This document shows, in pieces, positions 9,984-20,193 of a stretch of DNA of 64,000 bases. A model generated the notes under the pieces. The model did no database searches and was not told where the DNA came from. It was given only the letters and a program-made list of their open reading frames with translations. The position numbers and the translations under genes are program-made. This stretch comes from Chlorops oryzae (Eukaryota; Arthropoda; Insecta; Diptera; Chloropidae): NCBI GenBank assembly GCA_020466095.1, contig CM035806.1, positions 133,562,573 to 133,626,572 on the forward strand. The letters run 5' to 3'. How positions within the stretch are numbered: position 1 is the stretch's first letter; each line of letters opens with the position of its first letter.

Positions 9984-10520
9984 TGCGGTCCATAAACAGT
10001 GATTCTGAATCGCCGATCAGCCCTGTACGTGTGAGATCGATGCTCTGATATACATTCGATTCAAATTCCTGTATTCATTCATTTTTCTGTTGCTGCCGTC
10101 GAGTAAAGTTCGCATCGCTATGCCTATAACGGATGACGTTTTATTTGCAATCGCAATAATTCTAAGTGAAGGAGAAAGAAAAAAGCGAAAAGAAAATTTG
10201 TCTGCATTGTCATTACTTTTGACATCCCACAAAGCAGTCAGCGACCGATAAACATCAATAAATTCCAAAAGGAATTCATGCTCATTTTCTTTTTCCGTGG
10301 ACATGTTGACTGCTCGGCACTTTCCTAAGAATAAATTTTGCCACACACACGATTCATGCGATTCGCAGGTACTCGATTCATGCCATGATTTCTAAAAATT
10401 TCGTGATCACGGAATGATCGGCGATTCACGAAAATTCGTGTCAGTGTGCTGCACACTACTTTATTTTCACTAACACATACAAGCTGATCGGTGATTCAGA
10501 TTCACTGTTTATGGACCGCA
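9984..10520. mobile_element. PIF/Harbinger-type element nested inside the hAT element
   Basis: Long inverted termini begin TGCGGTCCATAAACAGTGA and are matched at 10484-10520 with a few mismatches further in. TAA flanks both sides (9981-9983 and 10521-10523), the duplication of PIF/Harbinger. It contains a decayed MADF-like coding fragment on the minus strand. Because it interrupts the hAT element, it inserted later. Confidence 0.87.
10017..10346 (-). pseudogene. MADF-domain-like coding remnant within the Harbinger element
   Basis: A 109-codon frame contains HEFLLEFIDVYRSLTALWDV followed by KSNDNADKF, which resembles the start of a MADF DNA-binding domain (the helix with L-I-x-x-Y-R-x-x-x-x-L-W-D). 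MADF/Myb-like proteins are the second gene of many PIF/Harbinger transposons. The rest of the domain is not recognisable, so it is treated as a relic of the element's accessory gene rather than a host gene. Identification is by motif only. Confidence 0.5.
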
Positions 10521-10924
10521 TAAGGTATATTTACTACTTATGAGAATGAAAATCGTGTTTTCCCTCTTCCAGTACCATGCATGACTCTTTTTGCTGTATC
10601 TAGTCGCGTGTTCCCTAAGTGTTGTAAAGAAACTTGGTTTTTTTTTTAAGTCATGAATAAGACTGCAATTTTAAGTTACTTTTATTTTTTGTTATTTTCT
10701 TGATACTTTTATTAAAATATTGTGTTTAAATCCAATGTTCAATTTTGAAATCGGTAAGCCCATATTTTCAAAAAATCATTCTGGTTTTCGTGGTTTTTAG
10801 TTTTTGAAAATGGGGAAAAGTGGGTTTTTTTCCCAATATATGAGGGTTTTTTTTTATCGATAAAATCTGGCATCACTGTTCCGAGTTCTTGTGTTTATTT
10901 CAAGTTGATTGAAAAGTTAAAAAT

Positions 10925-11391
10925 ATGGCTAAGCATCATCCAGATTTAATATTTTGCCGCAAGCAGCCCGGTGTGGGTAAGTTAAATTCGTTAAATTCCT
11001 TCAGGGTAAATGATTCAACGATTTTGGGATATTTTAATGTAGCCATCGGTCGACTTTGTGAGAAATGTGATGGAAAGTGCGTGATTTGCGATTCGTATGT
11101 TCGGCCTTGCACGCTGGTGAGGATTTGTGATGAATGTAACTACGGTTCTTATCAAGGAAGATGCGTCATATGCGGAGGACCAGGTGTTTCAGATGCATAT
11201 TATTGCAAGGAGTGTACAATACAAGAAAAGGACGTATGTATTTGATCTATTGTAAAAAAGAAATTTTTATGGACGTACTTTTTCATGATCTTGTGTTCAA
11301 GCGCGATGGATGCCCGAAAATTGTTAATTTGGGATGTTCAAAGACGGATCTGTTTTATGAGCGGAAAAAATATGGGTTTAAACAAAGGTGA
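10925..11391 (+). CDS. Phf5a: SF3b subunit Phf5a (SF3b14b/Rds3)
   Basis: Three exons: 10925-10976, 11043-11233 and 11302-11391, all with GT-AG introns (66 and 68 bp), giving 110 residues, exactly the family length. Phf5a is a zinc-knuckle protein of the U2 snRNP SF3b complex and helps hold the branch-point adenosine with SF3B1. Paired cysteines in C-x2-C arrangements run through the protein ([43 protein letters not shown]). Tyr36, part of the pocket contacted by splicing-modulator compounds in the human protein, is present. The sequence is nearly identical to human apart from a few changes such as NLGC for NLGS near the C-terminus. A hAT insertion ends 46 bp upstream of the start. Confidence 0.97.
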
Positions 11392-11584
11392 TCCACAATA
11401 ATTTCTCAATTTTTGAAATTTTGAAAATTCAAATGATCTTTATTCAATTGCAGCTATTGAGGTCATATAAATCAAATGATCTACGGAAGACATATTTATG
11501 TATTTTAATAGTACAATAAGCCAGACAGAATAATTATTTTTATTAAATGCTTTATTCAATATAGACATAATAATTTTCCAAAAA

Positions 11585-12569
11585 TTATGCAGATACTTCA
11601 TTCGCAGAGAACTGTAAACATAATTTGTCGAACTCATTTGATTTCTTTTCCACTTCTGTAACGAAGCTACTCTTGGGATGGAATTGTTTCAATTGTTCCC
11701 AGTAACGTGAAATAGTTTCGGCGGGCTTACCAGTCAAGTGAGCGAGAACCATTGAATTTATAAGTGCATCGTAGTCATTGTGCTTCTTTGCTAAGGCATC
11801 GCGCAATAAAGCATCGGCTTCTTCATACCGCTCCAAACCTAAATGTGATACAGCTTGTCCATTGAGCAACAGTGGTGTTGGCTTATACTTCTCGCAAAAC
11901 TCTTGGAAAATCTATGTCCATATATAAATTCAATGTAAGTATCAATTGTTGTATCGTACTATGACAAGTAAAAGAAAGTCTTACATGGAATGCATCTTGA
12001 AGCTGTTCAGTGCTCTGGCACAAAGCAACCCAAGCCTGTGCGAGTTGTGTTAAAGTTGCATCATCGGAGATTTCTTGCATTTTAGCTACATGCGCTTTTG
12101 CCAGATCAATTCTGTTCAAACGTAACAGGCATTGTACTTCCAAAGCCATTGACTCCAGATTCGTGGAACCGTGCAAAATTTTCAACGCATTTTCAAATTG
12201 ACCATCATAACAATAGACAATCGCTGTGGCAATGTGCCAGATGTTGGTCTCGTCTTCCCCAGTCGCAACTTTATCGGTTAGTTTCTCCAGTATTTCCTCA
12301 ATGCGAGAGGGTTGCTCAAATGCGTCATGTATTAGACGTATGGCCAAGAGGTCAGTTCCTTCGTTCTCCTTAATGTCACTACTAATTAAACGACCGGAAT
12401 CTATGGCCAGATAGGACAGATACATGTAAGATAGTAATTCCGCACCTGCACTCTGTCCCTGAGGTAAGACGAAATTAATTGAACCCATGAAATTGCCGAT
12501 GTAGTATTCATTTCGTGAGTAGAACAATGTTGAATTGGTTTCCTCTTCATTTTGAAGTGACTTATCCAT
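11585..12569 (-). CDS. epsilonCOP: Coatomer subunit epsilon (epsilon-COP)
   Basis: Two exons, 12569-11985 and 11911-11585, joined in phase 0 across a 73-bp GT-AG intron, giving 303 residues, close to the usual 300-310. Epsilon-COP is the smallest B-subcomplex subunit of COPI, stabilising alpha-COP on Golgi-to-ER vesicles. The sequence is an all-helical TPR-like solenoid with the family's phrases YYIGNFMGSIN near the N-terminus, HIATAIVYCYDGQFENALKI mid-protein, and LLNGQAVSHLGLERYEEADA with HPKSSFV near the C-terminus. Minus-strand AATAAA at 11551-11556. It is tail-to-tail with Phf5a, 193 bp between stops. Confidence 0.95.
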
Positions 12570-12848
12570 TTTTATTCCGAATTTCCCAAAATGTTGTTCG
12601 AAATTTTGTGATGATGTGTAACTAGTGATGGTAATATACCGATGAACGAGTACTTCATATTGAATAGGTTATCCGGTTACTTGAAACGGTACTTCGTTAC
12701 AGAGTTGTTTTGATTTATTAATAAATAACACATGTATGTTGAATATATGCAGGAACTGCTGCGCTATGGAAGCCAGGCATTAAATTTATTATCAGTGGCA
12801 AGAAAGTTAATGTTAATCGCTTTTCTTCATCTTTGAGTAGGGCTCATA

Positions 12849-13306
12849 ACTGCGCCGCACTGCGTGGCATGGCATGGCATAGAGAAAATTTGTAGTAAAC
12901 AGTAACGCACAGCAAATTAATATGGAAATGAACTAGAAAGGGCAGCTCTCCAAACAATGCAAGTCTCCAAACAATGGTAGCACTACAGCATGATACAAGA
13001 AAACAAGATAGCGCCATTTCAGCCCGATGATGTCACAAATACAAAACGAGAGCTTCGTTGTTGTTGTTTTGCATGTTAAGCCCAACGTCACAACTATACT
13101 TTAGCATGGGAAACAACAACAATGCGAATGCTATCAAAATAGCGGTACCCGAAATGGCGCCATCTTGCTCTCTTTGTATCATGCACTACAGCTGTCAAAT
13201 TAGCATAGAAATCTAAGATCTATAGAACGCTATGCCATGCTAATTTTTTGGGTGTCTGCTTTCATACATTTTGATTTCTATGTGACAGATGGCACTGCGG
13301 CGCAGT
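12849..13306. mobile_element. Inverted-repeat element with CTGCGCCGCACTGCG ends
   Basis: CTGCGCCGCACTGCGTGGCA on the left is mirrored by GCACTGCGGCGCAGTGCG at about 13290-13307, with AT-rich subterminal inverted segments. It contains the complete 195-bp hAT-type insertion at 12989-13183. No target duplication could be assigned and there is no ORF. A hAT-like end (TAGTGATGGTAATATACCG, about 12623-12641) lies upstream in the same gap. Confidence 0.45.
12989..13183. mobile_element. hAT-type MITE, 195 bp
   Basis: Termini CATGATACAAG and CTTTGTATCATG, with a second inverted block GCGCCATTTC / GAAATGGCGC, are flanked by the perfect 8-bp duplication CACTACAG (12981-12988 and 13184-13191). Non-coding. 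Nested in the 12849-13306 element. Confidence 0.85.
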
Positions 13307-13342
13307 GCGTGAGTGTTTCTAGCTTTACTGTCTCCACCTTTG

Positions 13343-13465
13343 ATTGTTCATAGTATGCGATAGATCGCAAATGGAGACCGCTCATAGCAGATGGTATGCT
13401 ATATCTCGCATGCCATCTATCGCTTGCGATGAGATGTTACTTTTGAGTTTTTTTATGTTGTCGGG
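13343..13465. repeat. Family A palindrome element, short fragment
   Basis: It shares with 27518-27908 the ordered blocks GCGATAGATCGCA, GGAGACCGCTCATAGCAGAT, ATATCTCGCATGCCATCTAT and TTACTTTTGAGTTTTTTTAT. Only one end of the element is present. Confidence 0.65.
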
Positions 13466-13469
13466 GTTT

Positions 13470-14693
13470 TTTCATTTTTGAAATGAATACAATTAACGTG
13501 AAATGTAGAAATATTTTGCTCCCTACCAGTTTTAAGGCTCGGGGGATGTCTTGTAAGTGAATAAAAAAAACCAAGGCTATTTAAGAACCCAAGAAGGAAT
13601 TTCCTAGCAATCAATGGAAGCAAGGTTTACCCATTCGTAATCTCTTTTAAATTTTATTATTAATATAATAAATCTTTTACTTCCAGCTTACATAGCTCGT
13701 TACAAAATGAATGCATATTCATGGCATAATTAATAATATTGGGTACATAAAAATAATCCGAACGTCTCATCAAAAAATAAGGTGGTTAAGAACAAATATA
13801 GTCAAATAAAAAAAGGAAAAAATCAGAAGAGAAGAAAACGAAGCAGAGCAGAACGAGAGGAATAAAGACGAAACCAAACTCGGCTCCACTGCGTGTTCCT
13901 CTTCTGGGATTTTATGTTTTTCTTTTAACTCACGCTACTAGATACACGTATTTAGCATATACATACAAAATATTTTCGAGTTCGGGGTTTCAATCTTTAA
14001 AGTTAACAGAATTTTGAAATTTTGGGGACAACACGTTCGCGTGGGAAACTAGTATTTATATATATATTTTTTTTTTATTACAATTCATTTCTTTTTAATA
14101 CAAAAATGAATAAAAAATTTACCTTTGGGCGTGGAAATTAGCCAAAAGACATAGAGGTAACGATCATACACGGATGCCGTTAAAGTAAAAATGGAACAAT
14201 GTATATATAAAAAGTATATACGACATCAGTAGAAATCATTGCCAGACGCTTTCGAAATTGACTCTGATCAAATGCTTGGATTAGGATAATTGAATTTGCG
14301 CTATCATTGACTTGGTCAACTTGGAAGTACGTGCGGAAGAAACATTGATGAAATTTTTAAGGCCATAGTCACAGGGCGATTATTATTAAGCTTTTTCTTT
14401 CATTTTTTTTTTTTTTTCTAATTATAACGCAAAATTTGAGAATTTAGTCTTAGTGAGACTTTCGTACTGTTGTTGAGATTGAACTTGAACTTTGAGTTAG
14501 TCTATTAATCGCTGGCATTGGTGGATATGATATAGGTGAGTCGTACTTTCTTGTTTTTCTTCTTTTTCTCATTTTTTTTTTTCTCATTTCTTTCGTTCTT
14601 TACATGAATATATTTTCTTTAACTCTTTTTCTTGTAGGGCGGGTATGTGGCAGACGATAGTTATGCGCGACGCTTTGTTCGCTGTCATGCAAC
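13470..14693. other. Probable 3' UTR and downstream flank of Tudor-SN
   Basis: AT-rich sequence with no recognisable ORF. Several minus-strand polyadenylation-like hexamers occur, for example TTTATT on the plus strand at 14074-14079. T-runs lie at 14070-14077, 14404-14417 and 14571-14582. The transcript end could not be decided. Confidence 0.4.
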
Positions 14694-17600
14694 TTAGCGG
14701 CTGAACTCTGGCGCATCGTCCTGGGTGATATCGCCATACTTCCAAATGGCCAGATGGGCCGTAAGCGCTGCCTGTTGTGCGGCCTTGTATTGTTCAACGA
14801 GGTCCTTAAGTTTGCGTTCGCGACTTTTTTCAGCAAGCACAAGACCATCGGCAATCAATTGCTTGCCAATATCATGCTTCGTTAATGGATCGTGCAGTGT
14901 TGCGACCGCAGGACCCGTTGCGGGCTTTAATTCGATGTTCAACAAGGCCTGGCGGTTGAGTACATCTTCAGCGAAGAGACGCAATGCTTCCTCTTTATCC
15001 TCATTATCTGAAGGAAGTTGAACAAGCGCTAAAGTATATTCAGTCGCATACGGCTTGTCAGCGGAAAAAGCAGGCGGCAATGCAGCAAGGCGGTTAAGAG
15101 GCACAGTCTACGAAAGAGATTGAAGTTTTAATTCAAAATGAAAGTTAGAATGAAATCGAAAAAAAAAAAAAATAAATAAATAGGTAGTGTGCATAAAAAT
15201 TTTGTCTCACTCCGGTGGATTGAATATCAATGTCTCCAACTAGTTCAACCTTCAATGATCATCCTCTTAAGAACTCAGCACTGTTACGTAAGAAACAAGC
15301 CCGTCAACGCAAAAGAATATTGCATTTATGGCTTGAGCACAAACAAAACAAATGCTATGAGAGTCTTAAAAATAGATATACGGATCATTGAATTTACGCT
15401 CATGACAAGCGAAAGTTGATCATTGAAGCCGCGCTAGTCCAACCGTAAATGAATTTTTGATTTTGCAAGCTTATGACTCAAGCGTTTCACTTCAAACCGG
15501 AAACGGATCTAAGGAACTTGCGTTTCGTATTCCGCACACGGCATAAAGCATGGTGGGCAGCAGTAGGTTTAAATTGTGAACTTACTTCTTTATTTCCGTA
15601 GTCGATGTACAGCACGACTGCGTTGTTTCCTTGCACGCGCTCCACCTTCGCGCGATACCATTGATTGTCGGCGGTGAATTGTGCTGCGCAAAGATCGCCG
15701 CGCTTGGCTGAATACGCGCCCGTTATAGGCGGATTCGATTGGAATTCCGAATGCAATTTGGCCATCATTGCTTCCAGTTTTGGACCACTTTCAACAGATT
15801 GAGCGAAGAATGTTAATTCTGGCGTAATCTCAGTGACAATTACTGTTTCATAGTTGATTTTTCGTTCAGCGGGGGCTTTATCTTCTTTTTCTTCATCGGC
15901 AATCACTACTGGCTTCTCCTCAACGACCTGCTCGACGTAATTAGCCCAGATATTCTTCTTGGCAGCCTTGGCTCTATCTTCGGCACTTCTAAGCGAGCGA
16001 TAGTATTCGGACTTTTCAGCGCTAAAATGCACTTCAGCCAAACCCTCTTCGACTAGTGCCACCGACAGGTTAATGTTGCTATCTGTCCACAGCCAGCCGA
16101 TGACGGAAGTTCCTGCCTTGTCGGTTGTATCAATGTGAACGGATACATCACGCTGCAGCACACGATCGCGGGTAAACGCAAGGGCATCGTCGCCATAAGG
16201 CTCGCCTTCTTGCGCCGGTACACCGTTTAGAGCAGGACGTGAGGAACGAGGACATGAGATGCCCGCAAGCAGGAAAGTAACAAGGCAGCTATCTTTAGGC
16301 ACATAAAGACGCAAACGGGAACCGCTGGCAACAAATTCTACAATACCTTCGGTGCGCAATGCACGTTGCCATGAAGGCAAATATTGCACTTTGATGCGGG
16401 AATGATCGACGGTTAGATCGTTGATACGCAGCGGCCCATTGTCCTTTTTTCCATGCATACCCTTTTGACCCTTAATCGCTTGCGTTTCGGCGGCACTCAA
16501 TTGATCATACGCCGATGAGCGTTGATCATCATCTTGGCGATAACGCACACATTGGGCTAAGCCCTTGGCAACCATTGCTTCTGCAACATTTTGACCTCCA
16601 ATCATTACCGTGTAGCAATATTTCTCCGGAAAATTATCTCGTGCGGGAGAAATGTAATCTAACGTGCATTGCACTTTCTTGCTGATTAGTTTCTTTCGCA
16701 GGAACTCACGCGCTTCGAACATGAAGGGGACTTCATACAGTGGACGATAGTTCTTGCCGCGAGGCGAGGCCTTCACTACCTCTTCGCCATCGGCACCCAA
16801 TACGGCACGCGTGTCTCGTGGTGGACGTATGGAAGAGAAAAATACTTTTTTTATTTGGCCATTGGGGAGCTTGACATTAATAGCATCGCCATTAAAAACT
16901 TCAACGACTGTTCCAGTAAAGTCTTTTTCCTTCGAGGTGAAAGTTGGTGCCTTTGACTGGTAATCTTGCCATAATCGTAATCGCTTTTCTTTCGCATTTT
17001 TTTCAGCAGCGCGTAACTTTTCACCTCCTATATATTAAAATGTTGCGGAGAAAAATCAAATCAGAATATAGATGTAAAAAACTTATACAGAGACGAAAAA
17101 ATACAAAAAAATTGTCGAAAACGGTAGAAATATTTCGTAAACAAAAAAAGCAGTTGAAATGAATCGTTTTGTTCTGACCGTGTGATGAACTAAGATTTCG
17201 AAACTATTAAAGCAGTCTCGAAATCTTGGAGTCCGTCTTTGTTCTTGCACCTTTGATTGAACTAAGACTCGATCAGCATATAATTATTGGCTGCTCTTGT
17301 TAATTTTTGTTAGTTGGTGCTTTATCGAATGGCATATCAGCTTAAATTAAATTTTACGCTTAATGACTGCATCGGATTGTTCATCGTTAATTTTAAGTTA
17401 GTCAGTCTCGATTTGTTGACAATGTTCACAACAGTTTCAGTTTGAATGTTACAAGCACATATTTTTATGCAATGTCTATAAATTTTCAACACTCAAACAT
17501 GTTTTCGTTTTTGGAAACGAATGACAACTACTTTCAAACAATAGCAATCGTGTGCCTTAATTGTTTCAAATTTTACGGAATTAATCTTCAATGAATAACG

Positions 17601-20132
17601 GATTGTTCGATATAGCAATTTTTTATCGGCATGTATATGTAACATTTCAGCTCAATCTTACTCATAACATTCGATTTAAATTGATATACAATTTTTAGTT
17701 GATTTACCGATGAAACGTAGTCAAGTTTCATGTCATAAATTTGTATGGCGAACAATGTTTGCTTTTGTTTATGAGACTGATACTCTCTGAAACCTTAAGT
17801 CCAAGGTATTAAGTAAAAAATACATATTCATATTTTGAAGACCACTTATGAGAATCTTCTTAAGCTATTTGGACACGATACAATTGAAATTGAAGCTTTC
17901 TGAAGCAAGGAAAGTTTTCGGGCCCGTCGAGCCAAGTTCTCTCAAAAAAAAAAAGTCATCCTATCTTTTGCGAAAGATTATCCTTACGAGAATCCGGGGC
18001 GATTAAAAAATATAACAGACGTACATGACTAAGGCTAAGCGCCGACTTCTCAATTTTGAGTTGGCCAATTTTTCGTTGGAAAAGTGCTCTTGCGCTCCGA
18101 CTATACAATTTAAAATTGGGTACTTTCAATTAAACAAATTTATTATTAATTAATTACTCAATAATTTATGAATTATTCGGTACCAAGTGTTTATGGAACC
18201 CTACCACCTAAAAATTGAGTAGTGTGCGGCGCCCCATAAGAACGTATGTAACACAACACAATTGGCCAATTTAAAATTTGTGGCAAAACACAAATTTTTT
18301 ATTGGGTCAACTAAAAATTGGAATGTCGGCGCGCTCTCATATAATTCTGTGTGCCACAAACACACAATTTAAAATTGGCCAAATGAAAATTGAGTAGTCG
18401 GCGCCTAGCCTAAGTCATTGGTTTTTCAAGGGTTTGTGGAGTCAGGGCTTTATTCATTATTGCATTTGCTTAGGTAGTAAACAACGAGACCAATGTTCAC
18501 ATCCTTCCATTTGTTTTCTGTGAAAACCTCGAATATACCTGGTCAATGGATTTCTTTCGGCATGCCTTTGATGAATATTCAGATACGTTTTTAAATTAAG
18601 ATCAACAAAATTTACGATTCTCCAAATTAAAATAAATTATAATTAAAATCTACAAAAGAACTAATAATTTAAGGTATACAGTGTTGCCAGTTTAGGGGTT
18701 TTCCCCCCTAGATTTAGGGGTTTTTCCTACTTTTAGCGGGCCGTTTAGGGGGAACAAATTTTAAGGAGCATGTTTAGGGGGAAAAAATTTTCCTAGGGGA
18801 TTTTTAGGGGTTTATGATATGTAAATATACGTATGTATATATAAATGATATGCGAAGTTTATAGAGTTTGATATAGAAAATCTGTCAAATTTATTGTTTT
18901 TTCCAAATTACTTTTTTTCATTTCGAATATTGTACTTTTTAGGGGGCACATTTCGAATCTGGGGGAGTTAAGGAGTAGTTTTAGGGGGGGCGGGGGCGAT
19001 ACCTGGCAACACTGAAGGTATAAATGAAATTTAAAGAGCGCTCACCTTCTCTCATAACCGCAATGGACCAGTCAACGCACTTAGCGTATCCTTCACGCAA
19101 CAATGCTTCGGCGATATTTCCTCTGGGATGTAAGATCGTGCCAATGAAGTTGGAGTTGTTCACAGATTCTAAGCGGATGTCGACTTCGCGTTGCAATAAC
19201 CGTTGCTCGACAAATAGACGTGCTTCATCGGCGAATGGAATTTTCACGCTCAAATCCGGTTTACCTTCATGATCGAGCTTAACACCGGGACACCGAATGC
19301 CCGATATCATTAGTGTTATATATTGGTATTCTGGTCCGCCTATTCCTGGAAATAGAAATGCGCGTACAGTCGAACCATCACGCACATGTTCAATAATAGC
19401 CTTCACAGGTTTGTAATTGCAGAGCTCCACAAAACGTTTTGGATTCTCCTGAGTCCATTTGATATCGCGGACGGATTTGTCGGTAGATTGTGACCACATG
19501 CCGCGGCCAGCCGCTTTGGCTTGCTCCTCCAATTCAATGAGCGTTTTCAATTCGGGCGATGCATTTTGACGTCCTTCCCTTCGCACCGAGACCCAGCCCT
19601 CACGTACCATAGTCTGGACAATGTTCTCCCTCGTCTCGGGGTCTTTACCGAGCCAAACAAATCCATATTCACGATTGGAGTTCGCAGGTTTTTCACAAGC
19701 AAATGAAACTTCAACGCCAATAAGTTTCTTACGTAGAAACTCACGTGACTCCCACGCCCAAGGTTCATCCTTGGTTTCATCGCCGCCAGCACCAGGCCGA
19801 CGTGCTAACTTTGGTGCGAGTACATGCGAGAGAGTGATTTGTTTCTCCACGGCCTTGTTAAAATGCCGTATAACAACCGTATCGCCGGATAGTACCTGAA
19901 AATCGGTAGCGAAATGATATTAAAAGAAATAATTTTCTCTTCACAATTAACTATTTTGCTATTTTCGTACTTAAAATTTTCCTTCATTTGTTTATGATTC
20001 TCAATCTCAATATGGAAGCGAGTTTTCATATTGCTGTTTTCTAAAAAAATGACATTAATAAATAAAAACAGCCAACTTCAAATCAGTGCGATCGAGGCAC
20101 AAGCACACATATATACACATATTTTATATACA

Positions 20133-20193
<61 letters not shown>

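Larger units (their letters stand above)
9871..10878. mobile_element. hAT-type element in the Trm6/Phf5a bidirectional promoter
   Basis: Terminal repeats CAGTGATGCCAGATT and its reverse complement (AATCTGGCATCACTG), followed by subterminal GTGGGTTTTTTCCC-like blocks, are bounded by the perfect 8-bp duplication TTCCGAGT (9863-9870 and 10879-10886). Terminal CAGTG and an 8-bp duplication identify the hAT superfamily. No transposase remains. The 1-kb size is partly due to a nested Harbinger-type insertion (9984-10520). The right end lies 46 bp upstream of the Phf5a start codon. Confidence 0.88.
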
